DNA of 64,000 nt from Epilithonimonas arachidiradicis (GCF_003610695.1 NZ_RAQH01000003.1:1-64000); one strand, 5' to 3'; numbered from the stretch's first letter, positions 1-9,785 are shown. Notes: generated from the letters alone by a model not told the origin. Made by a program: numbers and translations.

Positions 1-20
1 ACGATTAAATCTAAATGGAA

Positions 21-50
21 AGAGCCCGGTACAGTACCGAACTCTTTTCT
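21..50. terminator. Hairpin terminator at the window edge
   Basis: The arms GAG..CGGTAC and GTACCG..CTC form a hairpin followed by TTTTCTTT. It probably ends a plus-strand gene that lies before the window. Confidence 0.6.
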
Positions 51-97
51 TTAATAATTTTGTCTAATTTTGTCTAAACTTTTGGGTGCAGTCTAAT

Positions 98-126
98 TTG
101 TCGGGAGTTTTTTATTTGTACTTTAG
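98..126 (+). promoter_or_regulatory. Bacteroidota-type promoter of the first T9SS gene
   Basis: TTG at 98-100 and TACTTTAG at 119-126 are separated by 18 bases. This fits the -33/-7 pattern of Bacteroidota housekeeping promoters. Just upstream (about 53-75) TAATTTTGTC occurs twice in tandem. Confidence 0.5.
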
Positions 127-149
127 CAAAAATTAAAGGATAAAAAGAT

Positions 150-950
150 ATGATTAAAAAATTACTATTTGCTTCATTTGCATTATCTGGTTTGATGGGT
201 TTTTCACAAACGTCGGTATTTAAAGAGGATTTTGAAGATGAAACGTCTGTTGCATTGTGGAAAGTTTATGATCGTGATGGCGATGAGCAAACTTGGGAAA
301 TTCTAAATGCTGAACTTAATGAACTTCCTAATTTTACAGGAAATTTAGCTGTTTCATTTTCGTGGTATCTGGAAGCATTCACTCCCGATAATCTTTTGGA
401 AAGTCCCGCAATTACACTTCCTAATTCTAATTCGCTCTCATTGTCATTCAAAGCTGCAGCAGGAGATGGAGAGCTTTTTGAAGAGCATTATGCAGTTTAT
501 GTTATTCCGGCAAACTCTGCTTTTAGTGGGAGTGAAACTCCGGTTTTTGAAGAAACTTTTGATCAAGGATATACCGAGACTGCAAAAATAATCAACATTG
601 ATATTTCATCTTATGCTGGTCAGGAGGTTAAACTTGTTTTCAGGCACTATGATTGCGAAGATATTTTCTATATGGGAATTGATGATATCGAGATTAAAGA
701 TAATACAGGATTGGCGGTTTCTGAATCATCAGCTTTATCAATCAAAATTTTTCCGAACCCAACATCAGATTTTGTAAAAATCAATGGTGTGGAAAATATT
801 CAAAAAATCAGAATTTTTGACATGAACGGAAAAATGGTTTTGGAGAGTCAATCTTCCGAAGCTGATGTTAGAAAGTTCCCGGTTGGACAATATATCCTGA
901 ATGTTCACACAAAATCAGAAATTATTTCTAGAAAAATTATTAAAAAATAG
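150..950 (+). CDS. Secreted T9SS sorting-domain protein
   Basis: This 266-residue protein has a Sec signal peptide (residues 1-20, ending GFSQ). The middle region is beta-rich, with the motif EDFEDETSVALWKVYDRDG, and resembles choice-of-anchor/MAM-like jelly-roll domains. The last ~75 residues start with a FPNPTSD motif and end in SRKIIKK, which is the pattern of a type A T9SS C-terminal sorting domain. It should therefore be exported by Sec, carried across the outer membrane by T9SS, and anchored or released at the surface. It has its own promoter and terminator. Its ligand or activity cannot be told from the sequence. Confidence 0.85.
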   Translation: MIKKLLFASFALSGLMGFSQTSVFKEDFEDETSVALWKVYDRDGDEQTWEILNAELNELPNFTGNLAVSFSWYLEAFTPDNLLESPAITLPNSNSLSLSFKAAAGDGELFEEHYAVYVIPANSAFSGSETPVFEETFDQGYTETAKIINIDISSYAGQEVKLVFRHYDCEDIFYMGIDDIEIKDNTGLAVSESSALSIKIFPNPTSDFVKINGVENIQKIRIFDMNGKMVLESQSSEADVRKFPVGQYILNVHTKSEIISRKIIKK

Positions 951-955
951 ATCTT

Positions 956-983
956 AAAGCCTTCAATCCGAGGGCTTTTTTTA
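956..983 (+). terminator. Terminator after the first T9SS gene
   Basis: AAAGCC and GGGCTTT arms with a short loop are followed by a run of T, directly downstream of the stop codon at 950. Confidence 0.65.
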
Positions 984-1104
984 TGTTATGTTTTGAAAAA
1001 ATGAACTAAAAAATTATCTAAAAACTTTCAAATTAAAATCCATTTCGTTAAATTTGTGAGTTACCGATTCTTTACCGATCCAAACTTTTTTAGAATTCAA
1101 TTAT

Positions 1105-2985
1105 ATGAGTGAAATTAATCCTGTAAATTATTCCGAAGATAATATCCGTACGCTCGATTGGCAAGAGCACATTCGTCTGCGTCCGGGGATGTATATTGGG
1201 AAATTGGGTGATGGTTCTTCTGCAGATGACGGGATTTATATTCTCCTCAAGGAGATTATTGATAACTCGATTGATGAGTTTGTAATGAAAGCCGGAAAAC
1301 GCATCGAAATCAAAATGGACGAAGGTAAAGTGACCATTCGGGATTACGGTCGTGGTATTCCTTTGGGAAAAGTGGTTGACGCTGTTTCTAAAATGAATAC
1401 CGGAGGTAAATACGATAGTAAGGCTTTCAAAAAATCGGTGGGATTAAATGGTGTTGGTACCAAAGCTGTAAATGCCCTTTCCGGATTTTTCCGTGTCAAA
1501 TCGGTAAGAGAAAATCGTGTGAAAATGGCAGAGTTTTCCAGAGGTGTTATCAAAACCGATTACCCTGAAGCTGATTCTTCTGATAGAAACGGAACAGAAA
1601 TCAGTTTCATTCCGGACGAAGATATTTTCCTGAATTTCAAATTCCGAAAAGAATATGTGGAGCGCATGCTTCGTAATTATGCTTATCTTAATCCTGGTTT
1701 AACAATCATTTTCAATGGAGAAAAATTCTATTCTGAGAATGGGTTAAGAGATCTTCTGGAAGAAGAACTGGAAAGTGAAATTCTTTATCCGATTATTCAT
1801 TTGAAAGATGATGATATTGAGGTTGCCATTACACATTCTGACAAATCACAGACCGAAACTTATTTTTCATTTGTGAACGGACAAAATACAACGCAGGGTG
1901 GAACGCATCTTAATGCCTTTCGGGAAGCTTTTGTAAAAACTGTGAGAGAGTTTTATAATAAGAATTTTGAAGCAGCAGATATCAGAAAATCGATTATTGC
2001 GGCAGTTTCCGTAAAAGTCATCGAGCCGGTTTTCGAATCTCAGACCAAAACGAAATTAGGGTCGAACGAGATTGAGCCGGGCGGCGTTACAGTGAGAACT
2101 TTCGTGATTGATTTTCTCAAAAATAAACTGGACAATTTCCTGCATAAAAATCCTGAGGTTGCGGAAGCGCTTCTGAGGAAAATTATGATTTCGGAACGAG
2201 AAAGAAAAGAGTTGTCCGGAATCCAAAAATTGGCTAGAGAACGTGCTAAAAAAGTATCGCTTCACAATAAAAAACTGAGAGATTGTCGCCACCATTATAA
2301 TGATCAAAAGGCTGCAAGAAAATCAGAAACCATGATTTTTATTACCGAGGGAGATTCGGCTTCCGGTTCTATCACAAAATCCAGGGATGTAGAAACGCAG
2401 GCTGTTTTTTCTTTGAAAGGTAAACCTCTGAATTGTTATGGATTGACAAAAAAAGTGGTGTATGAGAATGAGGAATTCAACCTTTTGCAAGCAGCGCTCA
2501 ACATCGAGGAAAGTTTGGAGGATCTGCGTTACAATCACGTAGTGATCGCTACCGACGCCGATGTAGATGGGATGCACATCAGATTATTGATGATCACATT
2601 CTTTCTTCAGTTTTTCCCGGATCTTATCAAAAACGGGCATTTGTATATTTTGCAGACACCACTTTTCCGGGTTAGAAATAAAAAGGAAACAAGATATTGT
2701 TATTCGGATGCCGAAAGATTGAAAGCTCTGGACGAGCTGGGGAAAAATCCTGAGATTACCAGATTCAAAGGTTTGGGTGAGATTTCTCCTGATGAGTTCA
2801 AGCATTTCATAGGGAAAGATATCAGATTGGAGCCTGTTGTTGTGGGTAAAGACCAGACAATTGACCAGCTTTTGGAATTTTATATGGGAAAAAATACACC
2901 GGACAGGCAATTATTTATCCTGGACAATCTGGTGGTAGAAGATGATACAAATATTGATAAGAAGAAAACAATGATGGAGGCTTAA
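1105..2985 (+). CDS. parE: DNA topoisomerase IV subunit B
   Basis: This is the 626-residue ATPase subunit of topoisomerase IV, which with ParC decatenates daughter chromosomes. The GHKL ATPase part shows the N box ([10 protein letters not shown]), the DYGRGIP motif and the [13 protein letters not shown] loop. The TOPRIM part shows EGDSASG (about residue 415) and TDADVDG (about 483), which supply the metal-binding acidic residues. The length fits ParE rather than the longer GyrB of proteobacteria, and the neighbour is parC, so ParE is the better call. The run parE-small membrane protein-parC looks like one operon. A TAAATTTG box at 1049-1056 may be the -7 element. Confidence 0.93.
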   Translation: MSEINPVNYSEDNIRTLDWQEHIRLRPGMYIGKLGDGSSADDGIYILLKEIIDNSIDEFVMKAGKRIEIKMDEGKVTIRDYGRGIPLGKVVDAVSKMNTGGKYDSKAFKKSVGLNGVGTKAVNALSGFFRVKSVRENRVKMAEFSRGVIKTDYPEADSSDRNGTEISFIPDEDIFLNFKFRKEYVERMLRNYAYLNPGLTIIFNGEKFYSENGLRDLLEEELESEILYPIIHLKDDDIEVAITHSDKSQTETYFSFVNGQNTTQGGTHLNAFREAFVKTVREFYNKNFEAADIRKSIIAAVSVKVIEPVFESQTKTKLGSNEIEPGGVTVRTFVIDFLKNKLDNFLHKNPEVAEALLRKIMISERERKELSGIQKLARERAKKVSLHNKKLRDCRHHYNDQKAARKSETMIFITEGDSASGSITKSRDVETQAVFSLKGKPLNCYGLTKKVVYENEEFNLLQAALNIEESLEDLRYNHVVIATDADVDGMHIRLLMITFFLQFFPDLIKNGHLYILQTPLFRVRNKKETRYCYSDAERLKALDELGKNPEITRFKGLGEISPDEFKHFIGKDIRLEPVVVGKDQTIDQLLEFYMGKNTPDRQLFILDNLVVEDDTNIDKKKTMMEA

Positions 2986-3020
2986 AAAGGAAAAAACATA
3001 ACCAAACAAAACACAAACAA

Positions 3021-3527
3021 ATGAGATTAAGTAACAGAAATAATAAACCGCTTTTCAGCTTTATATATTCGCTGGTAGGCATTATTTTTATTTTGGGCGT
3101 CATTGCTTATGTTTTAGAAATCAGCAAGTTTGATGTTTTTGGAAAGAAAGCCTGGATTTTATTAGCAATTCCGTCTTTGTTATTTTTGTTGCTTTATATC
3201 CTGGGAAGACCTGTTTTTGAATATGATAGTGATGGCGAAGCGCTTAATTTCCGGAATAATCATATTTTGTACATATTGGCAAGAAAAGATGCGAAAGATG
3301 AATTTCCCAAGTATAAATTGTTAAAGTTTAATATTATTAATGTATTTGTTTTTAAAAGATTATATGTTTATATACTCAGTAAAAAAAATCACATTGTAAT
3401 CCTAAAATATGATATTAACTATCTCAGTAAAAAACAAATAAAAGATTTGAAATTTTCTTTAAATAAAGTAGTAAAAGCCAATAAAGAAATTCGACACGAA
3501 CACGAAGATAATACAGTTGCAGTTTAA
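3021..3527 (+). CDS. Small membrane protein between parE and parC
   Basis: This 168-residue protein is not one I recognise as a named family. Two hydrophobic segments (about residues 11-32 and 43-61) are followed by a ~100-residue soluble part rich in beta-type and basic residues (FNIINVFVFKRLYVYILSKK), possibly a small PH-like domain. Its stop codon overlaps the parC start (TAATG at 3525-3529), so it is very likely translated together with parC. A link to chromosome segregation at the membrane is conceivable but unsupported beyond gene order. Confidence 0.75.
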   Translation: MRLSNRNNKPLFSFIYSLVGIIFILGVIAYVLEISKFDVFGKKAWILLAIPSLLFLLLYILGRPVFEYDSDGEALNFRNNHILYILARKDAKDEFPKYKLLKFNIINVFVFKRLYVYILSKKNHIVILKYDINYLSKKQIKDLKFSLNKVVKANKEIRHEHEDNTVAV

Positions 3528-6103
3528 TGGAAGAAAGTACACATCACGAAGAAAGCCTGAAAAAAGTATCGGGGCTGTATAAAGATTGGTTTTTAGATTA
3601 TGCGTCTTATGTAATTCTGGACAGAGCAATTCCTTCTATTTTTGATGGTTTCAAACCGGTGCAGCGTAGAATTATGCACTCTATGCGCGAGTTGGAGGAT
3701 GGGCGTTATAACAAAGTCGCAAATATCGTCGGCAATACGATGAAATACCATCCGCATGGTGATGCTTCTATTACGGATGCGATGGTGCAGATTGGCCAAA
3801 AGGAATTATTGATTGATACCCAAGGGAACTGGGGAAATATCTATACAGGTGATTCAGCGGCTGCAGCTAGATATATCGAAGCCAGATTAACGCCGTTTGC
3901 GCTGGATGTGGTCTTCAATCCCAAAACCACCCATTGGACTAAATCTTACGATGGTAGAAATAATGAACCGGTTGACCTGCCAGTAAAATTTCCTTTGCTT
4001 CTGGCGCAAGGTGTTGAAGGAATTGGTGTTGGACTTTCTACGAAAATAATGCCTCATAACTTCAATGAGTTAATTAATGCTTCTGTTCTTTACCTGAAAG
4101 GAAAAAAATTCGAATTATTTCCCGATTTCCTCACTGCCGGGATGTTGGATGTTTCCAATTATAACGATGGACACAGAGGCGGAAAAATAAGAGCAAGAGC
4201 AAGAATCTCCCAAAAAGATAAACATACATTAACGATTACGGAGCTTCCTTTTTCAAAAACTACAAGTGATCTTATCGACAGTATTTTAAAGGCCAACGAA
4301 AGAGGAAAGATCAAAATCAAAAAAATCGAGGATAATACATCGGATACTGTGGAGATCAACATCCATCTTCATCCCGATGTTTCACCGGACAAAACAATTG
4401 ATGCGCTGTATGCATTCACAGATTGTGAAGTTCCAATTTCACCGAATGCCTGTGTGATTGTTGGGGATAAACCGATGTTTTTGTCGGTTTCTGATATTCT
4501 GAAGCATAACACGGATCACACGGTTTCTCTTCTTAAAAAAGAATTGGAAATCGAACTTCACGAGTTGCAGGAAAGTTGGCATTTTTCATCGTTAGAAAGA
4601 ATTTTTATAGAGAACAGAATCTATCACGATATTGAAGAAGTTAAATCTTGGGAAGATGTCATCAAGACGATTGATGAAGGCTTAAAACCTCATACAAAGC
4701 ATCTTCTGAGAGCCGTTACAGAGGAAGATATTGTAAAACTGACAGAGATCCGAATCAAAAGGATTTCCCGTTTTGACCTGGATAAATTCAAAGAAAATAT
4801 CCTGGCATTAGAAGGTAAGATAGAACAAGTAAAGCATCACCTGGAAAATCTGATCACCTATGCCATTGATTATTATACCAATATCCAGAAAAAGTACGGA
4901 AAAGGAAAAGAGAGAAAGACCGAGCTTAGGATTTTCGATACAATCGATGCAAGCAAAGTGGCAGTCGCTAACGAAAAATTCTATGTCAATAAAGAAGAAG
5001 GCTTCATTGGTACATCGCTCAAAAAAGACGAATATCTCTTCGATTGTTCCGATATAGACGATATTATTACGTTCCAAAAAGATGGAACCATGAAGGTTGT
5101 CAAAGTAGAAAGCAAAACCTTTATTGGTAAAAATATTGAACACGTTGCAGTCTGGAAAAAGAACGACAAACGTACGGTTTATAATATGATCTATCGCGAA
5201 GGGCGGGAAGGTCCTTATTATATGAAGCGTTTCTCCGTAACCGGCGTTACCAGAAATACGGATTATAAATTGGCTTCGGATAAAAAAGGATCAGAAATGC
5301 TGTATTTTTCAGCTAATCCGAATGGAGAAGCTGAGGTGGTTTCTGTTATTTTGAAGCCCAATGCGAGAGTCAGAAAGAACAAAATCGATATTGATTTTTC
5401 TGAACTGGCTATCAAAGGTCGGGACTCCAAAGGAAATTTGGTTACCAAATATGCCGTGAAAAAAGTGGATATGAAAGAAGAAGGCGTATCGACTTTGGCG
5501 CCGAGGAAAATTTGGTTTGATGATTCTGTACGTCGTCTTAATGCGGATGGAAGAGGAACTTTGTTGGGAAGTTTCAAAGGAGATGATAAGATTTTGACGA
5601 TTACTTCCCAAGGCGAAGCCAAACTGGTTTCTTTCGATCTGATGAATCGATTCGATGATGATTATCTGATTTTGGAGAAGTGGAAACCGGAACAGCCAAT
5701 TACTTGTATCTATTTTGATGGCGAAAAGGACAAATATTTTGTAAAACGTTTCCTTTTGGAGACTACGCCTAATGTTCAATCTTTCTTCGCCAACGAAAAC
5801 CCAAAATCTTTTATCGAGTTTGTGACGACAGAAGTTGGAGCCATTGCAGAGATCGTATTCCCGAAAATCAAAGACAAGCAAAAAGAGCCTGAAACGGTTG
5901 ATCTGGATGAATTCATTACAGTTAAAGGAATCAAAGCCATTGGTAATCAACTAACAAAAGATAAAGTCAAATCCATCAATATCACAATTCCTGAACCACC
6001 GGAAGTGATAGAAGAAGAACCGGAAATTGAAGAAAGGCCGGAAGCAGATCTGGATGACGAAGGCGGAACTATCGGAAGTCTTTTTGACGAAGAAGAAAAT
6101 TAA
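3527..6103 (+). CDS. parC: DNA topoisomerase IV subunit A
   Basis: This 858-residue protein is the DNA breaking and rejoining subunit of topoisomerase IV. The winged-helix region has the HPHGDASITDAMV stretch (about residues 75-87), equivalent to the quinolone-resistance region. The motif AARYIEARL places the catalytic tyrosine at about Y116. A coiled-coil segment follows (about 420-450), then a beta-propeller-like C-terminal domain and a very acidic tail with DDEGGTIGSLFDEEEN. It overlaps the upstream membrane-protein gene by one base and shares an operon with parE. The rhomboid gene starts 26 bases after its stop. Confidence 0.93.
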   Translation: MEESTHHEESLKKVSGLYKDWFLDYASYVILDRAIPSIFDGFKPVQRRIMHSMRELEDGRYNKVANIVGNTMKYHPHGDASITDAMVQIGQKELLIDTQGNWGNIYTGDSAAAARYIEARLTPFALDVVFNPKTTHWTKSYDGRNNEPVDLPVKFPLLLAQGVEGIGVGLSTKIMPHNFNELINASVLYLKGKKFELFPDFLTAGMLDVSNYNDGHRGGKIRARARISQKDKHTLTITELPFSKTTSDLIDSILKANERGKIKIKKIEDNTSDTVEINIHLHPDVSPDKTIDALYAFTDCEVPISPNACVIVGDKPMFLSVSDILKHNTDHTVSLLKKELEIELHELQESWHFSSLERIFIENRIYHDIEEVKSWEDVIKTIDEGLKPHTKHLLRAVTEEDIVKLTEIRIKRISRFDLDKFKENILALEGKIEQVKHHLENLITYAIDYYTNIQKKYGKGKERKTELRIFDTIDASKVAVANEKFYVNKEEGFIGTSLKKDEYLFDCSDIDDIITFQKDGTMKVVKVESKTFIGKNIEHVAVWKKNDKRTVYNMIYREGREGPYYMKRFSVTGVTRNTDYKLASDKKGSEMLYFSANPNGEAEVVSVILKPNARVRKNKIDIDFSELAIKGRDSKGNLVTKYAVKKVDMKEEGVSTLAPRKIWFDDSVRRLNADGRGTLLGSFKGDDKILTITSQGEAKLVSFDLMNRFDDDYLILEKWKPEQPITCIYFDGEKDKYFVKRFLLETTPNVQSFFANENPKSFIEFVTTEVGAIAEIVFPKIKDKQKEPETVDLDEFITVKGIKAIGNQLTKDKVKSINITIPEPPEVIEEEPEIEERPEADLDDEGGTIGSLFDEEEN

Positions 6104-6129
6104 GAACACAATTTAATTCAGCAAAAAAA

Positions 6130-6771
6130 ATGAACATCGTTTTATTAATCATAATTGTAATAACCTGCATCACAAGTTATATTGGATTTCAAAAACCGGA
6201 GTTATTTCAGAAGTATAAATTTGAGGTAGGTGCCATTCAAAGACGTAAAGAATACATCAGATTATTTTCTGCGGGTTTTCTCCACGCGGATTTTATGCAT
6301 TTGTTTTTCAATATGTTGACGCTGTATTTCTTTGCACCGATTGCTTTAGAAGGATTCGGTGTTAGCGGATTTTTGATTATTTATTTAGGCTCTATTATTC
6401 TAGGAAATCTATTCTGTTTGTATCATTACAGAAACGTTCCGTTTTATTCAGCCATTGGTGCGAGTGGGGGAGTTTCCGGTATTTTGTTTGCTGCTGTGGC
6501 ATTAGCACCAAAAGAGATCGAAGTCAATTTTCTTCCGGGATATTTGTTTGGCGCTTTATACTTTGGATATTCTGTCTATATGATGCTGAATCCAAGAATG
6601 AACGATAACATTGGTCATGCGGCACATCTCGGTGGTGCATTTTTCGGATTGGTTTATGCTGTTGCTATTTATCCTGAGTTTGCAATGCAAAATGCAGTGT
6701 ATTTGGGTGTTATGGCCTTGCCGTTGATTTATTTGGCTTATCAGATTTTTATTAATAAAAGAATTGGATAA
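6130..6771 (+). CDS. Rhomboid-family intramembrane serine protease
   Basis: This 213-residue protein has about six membrane segments and no extra domains. The motif GASGG gives the catalytic serine at about S112. The motif GHAAHLGG gives the catalytic histidine at H163 or H166. The segment HADFMHLFFNMLTLYFF matches the conserved second-helix HxxxN region. The protease would cleave substrates within the inner membrane. It follows parC closely and may be read through from that operon. Substrates cannot be predicted. Confidence 0.88.
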   Translation: MNIVLLIIIVITCITSYIGFQKPELFQKYKFEVGAIQRRKEYIRLFSAGFLHADFMHLFFNMLTLYFFAPIALEGFGVSGFLIIYLGSIILGNLFCLYHYRNVPFYSAIGASGGVSGILFAAVALAPKEIEVNFLPGYLFGALYFGYSVYMMLNPRMNDNIGHAAHLGGAFFGLVYAVAIYPEFAMQNAVYLGVMALPLIYLAYQIFINKRIG

Positions 6772-6772
6772 T

Positions 6773-6930
6773 TTTTAGGAGCAACAACATTCGGCATAGT
6801 TTCAGATATTTCTCACCCGCTGTTCGCTATATCTTTTTGTTTTGGCGCTCGGTCGGCTACGCTTCGCTCCGCCGCCTCACACCAAAACAAAAAAGGATGC
6901 CGCTGCCATCGGGGCTATGTTCGGCGTTTG
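6773..6930 (-). repeat. Intergenic modular repeat, family A, copy 1
   Basis: Read on the minus strand, this begins with ATAGCCCCGAT and GGCATCCTTTTTTG, passes through a GC-rich hairpin whose arms carry TGTTTTGG and CCAAAACA, and ends with AAAAGATATAGCGAACAGCGGG and GCTCCTAAAAAT. The same outer blocks occur at 27748-27870 and 61706-61803 with unrelated interiors. It lies between the convergent rhomboid and DUF4180 genes. It codes for nothing plausible. Confidence 0.7.
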
Positions 6931-6957
6931 TCATTCTATCACCAGTGAAAGTTTTTA

Positions 6958-7317
6958 TTATAATGCCAATTTTTCCAATGCTTCAGAAAGAGTTTCTACA
7001 AAGTTGATATGTCTTGACTTGTTGCTTTCTAAGACAAAATCTCTCAAACTTTTACTATTGTATTTCTCAAAATGCCCAACGATAACTAACCGAATTCTGT
7101 AATTTGAAAATTTTTGTAAAATTTCTCCGGCAATTTTAGTTTTTAAATCAAAAAAATCAGAACTTATATTTTGTTCGTATAAAATTACATTTCCCAAATC
7201 TTGATAATACAAATTCCCAACTAAATTGGTTCCGTCATCAATGGATTTGATAATAATTTTGTCGGATATTACTTCAGCAATTTTCGTATTGTTAATATTG
7301 TGAATCTTTATTTCCAT
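6958..7317 (-). CDS. DUF4180 family protein
   Basis: This 119-residue soluble protein matches the DUF4180 pattern. It has an N-terminal beta strand with IAEVISDKIIIKSIDDG, then EQNISSDFFDLKTKIAGEILQKFSNY, VGHFEKYNSKSLRDFV and ESNKSRHINFV. The fold and function of the family are not established. The gene begins two bases after the prmC stop, so the two are probably cotranscribed. No catalytic motif is obvious. Confidence 0.82.
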   Translation of the reverse strand: MEIKIHNINNTKIAEVISDKIIIKSIDDGTNLVGNLYYQDLGNVILYEQNISSDFFDLKTKIAGEILQKFSNYRIRLVIVGHFEKYNSKSLRDFVLESNKSRHINFVETLSEALEKLAL

Positions 7318-7319
7318 AA

Positions 7320-8168
7320 TTATTTTCTCGCAAAAATCATCCTGTCGTTTCCGGAAATATCTTTTAAGAGAATAGACTCGGAGAAATTCTGAAACAATTC
7401 CAAAGTTTCTCTTCCCAGTTTCTGATTGATTTCAAGAAAAATCATTCCGTTTTCGGAAAGATGATTTTCAGAATCTTTTGCAATTTTTCTATAAAAAATC
7501 AAATCATCGGAAGTAGGAGAGAACAGTGCAATATTAGGCTCAAAACCTTTTACTGATTCTTCAATTTCAATATTTTCTTCAATTCCGATGTAAGGTGGAT
7601 TGCTGATGATAATGTCATAGACTTCATTCAATCTTTCGTTTAAATAGTCTTTTTGAATAAAATTGATTTTTGTTTTATGAAACTCTGAGTTTTTCTTAGC
7701 AATTTTCAAAGCATCTTCAGAAATATCAATGGCTGAAACTTGAGTTTCCGGAAAATATTTCTTCAAAACAATTGGAATTATTCCGCTTCCGGTTCCAATA
7801 TCCATTATTTTTAAACCTTCAACCTTCAACCTTAAATCTTTAATCGTTTCAATCACCAATTCCAGCAATTCCTCCGTTTCTGGTCTCGGAATCAAAACGT
7901 GCTCATTGACAAAGAATTTCATTCCATAAAACTCAGTTTCACCAAGAATCTGTTGAAAAGGCTTTCCTGTTTTCAATTCAGAAATCGCTTCTAAAAATTG
8001 CTTTGAGATAATTTCAGATAAATCTTTATCAAGATTAATTCTTAATTCAACTCTATTCAATTTCAGATAATTCTCACAAAAAACAGAGAACAATTCCTCT
8101 ATTTCTGATTTTGAATAGAGTTCGGAAAGTTCGTTTTGAAAAAGGAATTTAAGATCAGAAATTGTCAT
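7320..8168 (-). CDS. prmC: Release factor glutamine methyltransferase PrmC
   Basis: PrmC methylates the glutamine of the GGQ motif of release factors RF1 and RF2, using S-adenosylmethionine. The 282-residue protein has the helical N-terminal substrate domain, the SAM-binding motif DIGTGSGIIPI (about residue 120) and the catalytic NPPY at about N190-Y193. A stretch just before the SAM motif (LRLKVEGL, 7805-7840) is encoded by a short GGTTGAA tandem repeat and looks like a small insert relative to typical PrmC. The DUF4180 gene follows in the same direction. Confidence 0.92.
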   Translation of the reverse strand: MTISDLKFLFQNELSELYSKSEIEELFSVFCENYLKLNRVELRINLDKDLSEIISKQFLEAISELKTGKPFQQILGETEFYGMKFFVNEHVLIPRPETEELLELVIETIKDLRLKVEGLKIMDIGTGSGIIPIVLKKYFPETQVSAIDISEDALKIAKKNSEFHKTKINFIQKDYLNERLNEVYDIIISNPPYIGIEENIEIEESVKGFEPNIALFSPTSDDLIFYRKIAKDSENHLSENGMIFLEINQKLGRETLELFQNFSESILLKDISGNDRMIFARK

Positions 8169-8219
8169 ATTTTAAATTTGCCTAATCAGCTAAATCCGCG
8201 AGATTTATAATTCAATAAT

Positions 8220-8981
8220 TTACCTTGTAAAAACCAAATTAGTTTCAGTCGACAGCTTTTCATCAATCAAATAATTCTCATAATTGAAAGCTTTCAATTC
8301 CTCCAAAGTCTGAACGTTATTTTCAGCACAGAAACGAAGCATTAGTCCGCGTGCGTGTTTGGTATAAACCACAATCGTTTTCAACTTCCCGTCAGGTTGA
8401 ATTTGCCTGAATTCGAAATCAATGACCTTGGATTTCAATCGTTTTCTGTCAATGACCTTAAAATATTCTGTACTCGCAAGGTTAATCAAAGGTTCGCCTT
8501 TTTTTAATTCAGAATTGATTTGCGCTGTTATTTTATCAGTCCAGAATTCATACAGGTTTTTATAAGAATCGAATTGGAAAGGTCTTCCCATTTCCAAACG
8601 ATACAACATCACTTTGTCAGAAGGCTTTAAAAGTCCGTAAAGTCCGGATAAGATTCTGTAATTCTTTTCAAGATATTTTACCGCTTTTTCATCCAAAGTT
8701 TTAGCGTCCAAACCACGATAAACTTCCCCTGTAAAAGCAAACATTGCCGGCGCTGAGTTTTTAGCTGTCGGCTTTGATGACCACTTTTGGTTGCGTTCCC
8801 AATTTTCGTCTGCCAATTTTGGAGAGATTTCCATTAATTCTGCTAAGAATTTTGGAGATTTTTCTTTTAAGAAAGATTGGATAAATTCTGAATCCTTGAT
8901 GAATTTTGGCGTTGTGTTTTTTAAAAATTCGGTCGAATTCTCAACGTTCATCAATTTCGCAGGCGATGTTATGAATTTCAT
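8220..8981 (-). CDS. yaaA: Peroxide stress protein YaaA
   Basis: This 253-residue protein belongs to the YaaA/DUF328 family, which in E. coli limits intracellular iron and DNA damage during hydrogen peroxide stress. Diagnostic stretches are the N-terminal ITSPAKLM, PAMFAFTGEVYRGLDA (about 80-95), the YLEKNYRILSGLYGLLKPSD block and YTKHARGLM near the C-terminus. Length is normal for the family. It is a cytosolic protein with no membrane segments. It lies 51 bases upstream of prmC on the same strand. Confidence 0.9.
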   Translation of the reverse strand: MKFITSPAKLMNVENSTEFLKNTTPKFIKDSEFIQSFLKEKSPKFLAELMEISPKLADENWERNQKWSSKPTAKNSAPAMFAFTGEVYRGLDAKTLDEKAVKYLEKNYRILSGLYGLLKPSDKVMLYRLEMGRPFQFDSYKNLYEFWTDKITAQINSELKKGEPLINLASTEYFKVIDRKRLKSKVIDFEFRQIQPDGKLKTIVVYTKHARGLMLRFCAENNVQTLEELKAFNYENYLIDEKLSTETNLVFTR

Positions 8982-9059
8982 TTTTTGTTATAAGTTGAAA
9001 GTTGTTGGTTGTCAATCTGAGGTTATGGCAGACTTTCTTTTCACTTGATTCTTGAAGTT

Positions 9060-9671
9060 TTACAGAATTCCTTTCCCTTGTCTGATAATTTCCGGTTCGC
9101 CGGAAGTCAAATCCACAATAGTGGAAGCGACATTGTCTCCGTAACCAGAATCAATGACCAAGTCTACCAATTTATCGTACTTCTCGGCAATCAGTTCCGG
9201 GTCTGTAGAATATTCCAAAATCTCATCATCATCGTGGATGGAAGTGGAGACGATCGGGTGTCCCAATTTCTCTACAATCATTTGGGGGATGATATGATCC
9301 GGAACTCTTATACCAACAGTTTTGTGGCCTTTGTAAGCTGTCGGAAGATTCCTGTTAGCTTCTAAAATAAATGTAAATGCACCAGGGAGATGCGTTTTCA
9401 AAAATCGGAAAGTTGAAGTTTCTATCGGCTTTGTGAATTCTGAAAGGTGACTCAGGTCATTACAAATGATTGAAAATTTTTGCTTGTCAAGTTTAATTCC
9501 TTTGATTTGAGCGAGTCTTTCCATTGCTTTGTGATTATAGATGTCACAGCCAATCGTGTAAATCGTATCCGAAGGATAAATGATAACGCCACCGTTTTGA
9601 AGCACTTTTACGGCTTCGTCTATAAAATTTTCTTGCGGATTTTGCGGATATATTTTTAAGATTTTTGCCAT
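9060..9671 (-). CDS. Threonylcarbamoyl-AMP synthase family protein (Sua5/YciO/YrdC)
   Basis: This 203-residue protein carries the YrdC fold: IIYPSDTIYTIGCD (about residues 32-45), the KFSIICNDLSHLSEF stretch, PGAFTFIL and VSTSIHDDDE. The family makes threonylcarbamoyl-AMP from threonine, bicarbonate and ATP for the t6A37 modification of tRNAs reading ANN codons. It lacks the C-terminal Sua5 domain, so it is either the TsaC-type enzyme or the YciO paralogue. The two cannot be separated with confidence by eye. The gene ends downstream of a tRNA cluster on the same strand. Confidence 0.85.
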   Translation of the reverse strand: MAKILKIYPQNPQENFIDEAVKVLQNGGVIIYPSDTIYTIGCDIYNHKAMERLAQIKGIKLDKQKFSIICNDLSHLSEFTKPIETSTFRFLKTHLPGAFTFILEANRNLPTAYKGHKTVGIRVPDHIIPQMIVEKLGHPIVSTSIHDDDEILEYSTDPELIAEKYDKLVDLVIDSGYGDNVASTIVDLTSGEPEIIRQGKGIL

Positions 9672-9701
9672 AACTACAAGCTTAATAAGGTTAATCCAAA
9701 A

Positions 9702-9734
9702 AACCCTTTCAGAGTTTCAAACTCTGAAAGGGTT
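9702..9734. repeat. Perfect palindrome between the Sua5-type gene and tRNA
   Basis: Arms AACCCTTTCAGAGTTT and AAACTCTGAAAGGGTT are perfectly complementary (16 bp) around a single C. It has no T-run of terminator quality on the minus strand, so it looks like a palindromic interspersed repeat more than a plain terminator. Confidence 0.65.
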
Positions 9735-9754
9735 AAAGTTTTTTATAATCAAAA

Positions 9755-9780
9755 AAAGAATTACAGATAGTAATTCTTTT
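9755..9780 (-). terminator. Terminator of initiator tRNA copy 1
   Basis: AAAGAATTAC and GTAATTCTTT form a hairpin just 3' of the tRNA on the minus strand, followed by a T-run when read on that strand. Confidence 0.6.
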
Positions 9781-9785
9781 CTATT

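Noticed and set aside
6842-7102. Plus-strand open frame over the family A repeat
   Set aside because: It runs from repeat DNA into the antisense of the DUF4180 gene and has no coding character.
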